Shown here in pieces: positions 59,279-64,000 of a DNA stretch of 64,000 nucleotides. A model generated the notes under the pieces. That model had not been told where the DNA came from and ran no database searches. It was given only the letters and a program-made list of their open reading frames with translations. Origin of the DNA: Balaenoptera acutorostrata (Eukaryota > Chordata > Mammalia > Artiodactyla > Balaenopteridae); assembly GCF_949987535.1 (NCBI RefSeq), contig NC_080080.1, forward strand, positions 60,610,668 to 60,674,667, in the 5' to 3' direction. The translations under genes and the position numbers were made by a program. Position 1 is the first letter of the stretch, and every line of letters begins with the position of its first letter.

Positions 59279-59621
59279 TTTTTTTTTTTAAATAAATTTA
59301 TTGATTTAATTTATTTATTTTTGGCTACATTGGGTCACTGTTGCTGCCTGTGGGCTTTCTCTAGTTGCAGCGAACGCGGGCTACTCTTCGTTGCGGTGCG
59401 CAGGCTTCTCATTGCGGTGTCTTCTCTTGTTGCGGAGCACGGGCTCTAGGTGCACGGGCTTCCGTAGTTGTGGCTCGTGGGCTCTAGAGAGCAGGCTCAG
59501 TAGTTGTGGCGCACGAGCTTAGTTGCTCTGCGGCATGTGGGATCTTCCTGGACCAGGGATCGAACCGTGTCCCCTGCACAGGTAGGCGGATTCTTAACCA
59601 CTGCGCCACCAGGGAAGTCCC
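59279..59621 (-). mobile_element. CHR-2-like SINE, full length
   Basis: The minus strand begins GGGACTTCCCTGGTGGCGCA with a tRNA-like head (GGTTCGATCCCTGGTCC as B box). A long tRNA-unrelated body rich in GCAAC and CTAGAGCCC blocks follows, ending in an A-rich tail (T-rich at 59279-59330 on the plus strand). Length about 340 bp, typical of CHR-2. Target duplication not obvious by eye. Confidence 0.93.
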
Positions 59622-60270
59622 CCTTTGTTCTAGACTTTTGACTTTCACTAGTATAGAGAAATAATCTCCTGTGAGGTTTAATTTAATCTATCCAAAGAAT
59701 GCTTTAGGATCTGATGTGCAATGGCTCAGGTGGCAATGAAGTGTCATTTTACATTGTTCAATTGCCTGTGCATTTAGTCCTAAGGATGGAGATCCAGTTT
59801 CAGGGCAGAATCTGTATGGTTCTGTGCCCTGACCAAATACCAATACTAAATACAACTGTAACAAACTTTTTCATTGTTTAGGTTTTTTTGTTTTTGTTTT
59901 TTTCTTAACAGGAAAGTGAACTTCTGCTTGGAAATAGACACAATTGTTAGTCATAGGTATTCTTTTTGACTGTCAACACTTTCATTGGCATTCATGAATT
60001 ATTCCAGTTGCATAGATCTATAAGGAAGTATGGTTGAAACATAAGAAACTATCTTCTGATCCACTTACAGTTGGATAATTCTGGAAAGTCTCAGAATTCT
60101 TCTCCTCGTAATTCAACCAAAAAAGTCTAAAACAAAGGTAAACTGAAAAATTTCTTTCATAGATCATACTTTTATATTCATTTAATATGTATTGATCTTA
60201 GTGATTTACACATTAATGCATCAGTTTGTTAGTTTATGATCCAATTTTCTTGTATCAGGGTAGCATGATT
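59622..60270. other. Unassigned interval
   Basis: No gene or repeat recognised. Confidence 0.4.
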
Positions 60271-60274
60271 TACA

Positions 60275-60690
60275 TATAAGCATGATTTGTAATTGGAAAA
60301 GGTTGGAAAAAAAAAAAGTCCATCAGTGAGGGTGGTTGAGTAGATTATAATTTACTCATTCAATGAACTACTGTGCTACAATAGAAAAAAAATTAAAGGA
60401 TGGAAAAAACTTCTTATGTACTGATATGAAGAATTCTCCATAAAATATTATGTAAAAAAGAAAAGTCATAGAAGAGTGGGACTTGGTGTCAAATGTAGAG
60501 AATATTTGTATGTATTTACATTGGAAGGACACACTAAAAGTCTAACAAAAATGATAATTTTGGAGGCAATGGGGATAGAAAAGGAGGATGGAGTGAGAGT
60601 AAAATTTACACTGTGGACCTTTTTTACATTCCATGGTTTTTTATAAATGCAATACTATTCAAAAATTAAGTAAAGTGAATTTTGTTTGTA
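60275..60690 (+). mobile_element. Old L1M-type 3' end
   Basis: Sense L1: GTCCATCAGTGAGGGTGGTT, GAACTACTGTGCTACAATAG, CTTATGTACTGATATGAAGA, GGAAGGACACACTAAAAG, ACACTGTGGACCTTTTTTAC and ACTATTCAAAAATTAAGTAA occur in the expected order of an old L1 ORF2 end and 3' UTR. Confidence 0.75.
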
Positions 60691-63600
60691 ACTAGTACTT
60701 ATTGTACTCTCTAATATTTACTTTTTAAATTTCTTTCACAACATTCATAAAGTGTCTGTGACTCTCAATATAAACAAAGGAAGAAATTTGCAAGGTAGTA
60801 TGGTTTCTATGAAAGGGAAGATGTGGAAATTAAACCCATGGTCTACATTATCTAGTTGTATCACCTTATAAAAATAATGTATTTTCCTAAACCTCAGTTT
60901 GACAAAGTGGAGTTAGGAGTGCTTCGCAGGATTGTTTTGAAGCTCAAATTACATAATATACCTTAAAATGAATGCAGTTTACTTTTGCTGTTACCATGGT
61001 TACTAGAAAAATCAATCTAAGAAAATTTATCTGGAGTTTTCCTGTAAAGAAAAAAAAAATCCTATGTAGAATTATTTCCATTATTTTGTAGATCTATGTC
61101 ATCAGAACTCATGGGCTTCTTCTTGCCACTTACCAAAGACACATGTGCTTATCTACTCAATCATACTGGTGTAAGAGAAATGTGAAAACGATCCACAAAT
61201 GATAGCCCTAGATAAGTACAGAGACAGATATGTGTACAGCTCTTCTTTATTTTCTTTTTTCTATTTCCTTCATCTTTAAGGTAACGTAGTACATTATAGG
61301 GACAGGGCGGATCCACAGTTTAAAACTCTTAGCAACTCCTGCGCTTGTAGTCTAGAGTCTGGTTTTGCCTGACTTGAAGTGGACTAGGACAGATAAATCC
61401 AGGGTCAGAAGTGCGATGAGTAAAAGTGGGCTCTAATGCATGGTCTAAGGTGGATCCCCACTGCACAAAAGAAAAGGAGTTTTCATGTCTCCTGAGATCA
61501 GAGTCAGTTTCGACGAAGACTTACTTCTTAGAGTGGGCCAGAGAAGGAGGAGAAACAGAGTGAGAAGCTATTATTTCTATTATTACTACTGCTGGTGGGA
61601 ACAAGATTACAAAAGAATAGAAGGTGCAGTAGGTGATAATGTTTCTGTAGCCCCTGGCTACACAATACTGTATGGGAAGCTGCACAACTAAGGAGCTGGG
61701 CTACTGAGACAGAGTTCTCTCTCACCTTAGCTTTCCTCCATTTTGATCCTTCTTTTACCACCTTTTAAAATCTCCTTCACTGGAATTTACCATCAGTCCT
61801 CAGAGGGTGTGTAGAAGGTCCCGTAGGGCTTTGCCCAGATACCCTCTTCAAGGAGTGACAGCGTTTCACCAGATGCTGGGTAAGTTGATTGCTGATGTCA
61901 TGGCTGCATTCTTCACTGGGCACTGCCCTGGGAAGCAGAGAACTGTATTGCCCAAGGCTAGGCCCTTTGTCTGGCTGATGATGGAACACAGAGCCCCATT
62001 GCCTTAAGTTGGGATAATTCTCAACAGCCATCCAGTTCTCCATATGGCTGGCAGAGCCCTCCATTGTACCATACTGAGGGCCAACTTCTTCCTCCCTTCC
62101 TCATTTCCTAACAGTGTAGCTGCCAATAGCACTTCCCAACAAACCTTCCAAATACACCTCTGTGTCTGAGTCTGTTTCCAAGAACCCGATCCAAGATAGG
62201 CATGCTAGTATCTTCAGTGATGGCAAAGGTGCCTGTGTTTGACTTTAGCTGTTTCTCAAATCATGAACAATTAAGTATATTACTCCAAACTCAAGGGTCC
62301 TGACATACAGGATCAATTTGGTTTATTTTCTGCCCTCAGATATTCAGTCATTCCAAGGGGTCTCTTCTAGATTTGGACTGCAATCTTCAAACTCAGAGGA
62401 CTTTACTACAAACCCTCAGAGAGTAATTCTTACCAAAGAACATTGTTCTTCAGATAGCTTTTCAGAGTTTCTTGGGGGGATCTAATTAATAAAAAATTCT
62501 TCTTCAAGTGTTATCATAAATTTTGTTTTCTGTTTGTTCCAGAATAACAACAACCCCAAGATTGATCTTGGAGTTTCTAATATCTTCCATAAATTATAGC
62601 TCAATATCTGATTTGGTCACTTATGGAAAATCTGCCTGATTTACTTCATTAGAGAGATAGAAGTTATATTCTTATGACTACCGCTATGAACCTGAAAATG
62701 ATATTGATATTTATTTCCTTTTCTGAATCGTAACAGACTCATAACCATTATTAAATGCTAGCTTAAATTCCACAGTTATACCAGAGACCTCGTCTTACTA
62801 GACCATTTTCTTCACGATTGCCTTCAGTTTTGAGATTCCAGTAGTCAGTTAAATCATGATGACTTACCAACTGCTAATACATGGGCTTCATTTCCCTTAC
62901 TGATTCCGTACCTCCCAAAGTTGACTGAAGACTTTTAAAGACATTTTTATATTACTCTTGCATTCACTAGAGTATCCAGAGTAGCAGTTATAACTTACGC
63001 CAGTTTTAACAGTGACACGCAGTTCATCTGTAAAAAACTAAGGCTGACGTCTAAGTGGTACTAATTATGTTTCTACTCTACAGAGAGAGACTGTAGGGTT
63101 GTGGTTAGGGAGTGGCACTCTAACAACAAATTTGTGTTCAGATCCCAGGACCACAAGATTCCAGCTGTTGACTTTGGCATATCACTTAATATCCTTGAAC
63201 TTTAATATCCTCTTCTTTAAATTTAGCATGGTAAGAATTCTTTTCTCCCAGAATTACTGGACATGCTAACAGCTCACTTAATAACTAAAAGGTATTTATC
63301 ACGTGATTAATGAATGCTAATTATTATTGTATTAAAATATTATTACAACATAATTTTGGATTCACTGTTACAAAGAAAAGAGCATAGTATTGTATGTAAC
63401 TGGTATTAAAAATCAAACACTTTTCTATTTAACATCTTTCTGATTATTACTTTTTCTCATTTAAATCACTTTGGTTTATAAATAGAAAGAAATATTTTTA
63501 GGGACAGAATGATGTCATAACATAGTCATGGGATCCTTCCTTACAGAGCAGTATAATATAGGACTTTCTGTCCGAAGAAGGAGTAAAATGTGTTTCTGTC

Positions 63601-63810
63601 CTCATTTGTTCGTGCTAGGTTTGCACCATCTGACCTTGTCCATCTGATTTCATTGTGCCTTTATTTACACGTGCTATGAACTCCCCTGAAAACATTGTGT
63701 TTCATCTCAGTGTGTTTTACAATAACCCTGAACCAAGATGTCTCATTTTTCCATCCTCCAGCCTTTAATTTTTACTCGCCAAGTGAGGCTGGAGAAGGAC
63801 CTAAAGGAGA
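60691..63810. other. Unassigned interval, possible old LTR at 61.3-62.2 kb
   Basis: 61300-62210 has balanced composition and an LTR-like closing phrase (GTCTGAGTCTGTTTCCAAG then AACCCGATCCAAGATAG), but I could not name it. No protein family recognised in ORFs 61485-61691, 61528-61761, 61777-62064 or 61807-62007. Confidence 0.35.
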
Positions 63811-63814
63811 CCCA

Positions 63815-64000
63815 TTGTGTCAGTTACCAATTGCTGTGCTACAAACTACTGCAAATTTAGCAGCTTGACACAGCAAATATTTTTTTATCTCACAGTTTCT
63901 CCAGGTCAGGTATCTGGGCATGACTTAGTTAGCTGGGCGCCTCTGGCTAAAGGTCTCTTAGGAGGTTGTAATCAGATTGTCAGTCAAAGCTGAGGTTTCA
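63815..64000 (-). mobile_element. LTR-type repeat cut by window end
   Basis: TTGCTGTGCTACAAACTACT, TAGCAGCTTGACA, ATCTCACAGTTTCTCCAGGT, CAGGTATCTGGGCATGACTT and GCGCCTCTGGCTAAAGGTCT form the antisense start of a common mammalian LTR-like repeat, probably ERVL-MaLR class. Exact family uncertain. Confidence 0.5.

Overview
The window is nuclear DNA from a mammal, most likely a cetacean. The main evidence is two tRNA-derived SINEs of the CHR type known from whales, hippos and ruminants (21957-22078 and about 59279-59621). BovB and Bov-tA elements, which would crowd a ruminant window of this size, are absent, and so are pig PRE-1 SINEs. The young L1 copies look like the cetartiodactyl L1 lineage. 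The sequence is AT-rich with long single-copy stretches. I recognise no host protein-coding exon and no functional RNA gene, so it reads as intergenic or deep-intronic DNA. Family names were assigned by eye and are firmest at class level (L1, L2, MIR, hAT, LTR).

Layout. 0-13 kb: a degenerate minisatellite of about 60 bp units, a 5'-inverted L1 (1053-1931), an old L1 3' end, L2 fragments, an ERVL-type LTR, a MaLR relic, a second 5'-inverted L1 (8592-9677), a 200-N assembly gap, and a solo MLT1-type LTR (10609-10958) with a perfect 5-bp target duplication inside an older L1. MIR and L2 fragments follow, then a 223-bp uninterrupted purine tract. 13.9-22.5 kb: an old antisense L1 (13918-22450) split by a full-length 7.15-kb younger L1 on the minus strand (14382-21533). 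A CHR SINE with a perfect 17-bp target duplication sits further along the same old L1. 22.5-52.8 kb: scattered MIR, L2, MER5-type hAT elements, tiny L1 insertions and microsatellites in otherwise unassigned AT-rich DNA. 52.8-64 kb: a 99-bp tandem duplication, a relic of a CR1/L2-clade LINE that still shows reverse-transcriptase motifs (about 57690-58930), a CHR-2-like SINE, an old L1 3' end and an LTR cut by the window edge.

The only substantial coding content belongs to the full-length L1. Its ORF1 and ORF2 are recognisable but broken by frameshifts, stops and a deletion in reverse-transcriptase motif A, although the endonuclease part remains open. The window is therefore a layered record of retrotransposition rather than a set of cooperating genes. 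The items I would check first are the CR1/L2 RT relic, the L1 insertion structures and a speculative 46-bp exon candidate at 28188-28233. I found no convincing new biological system.
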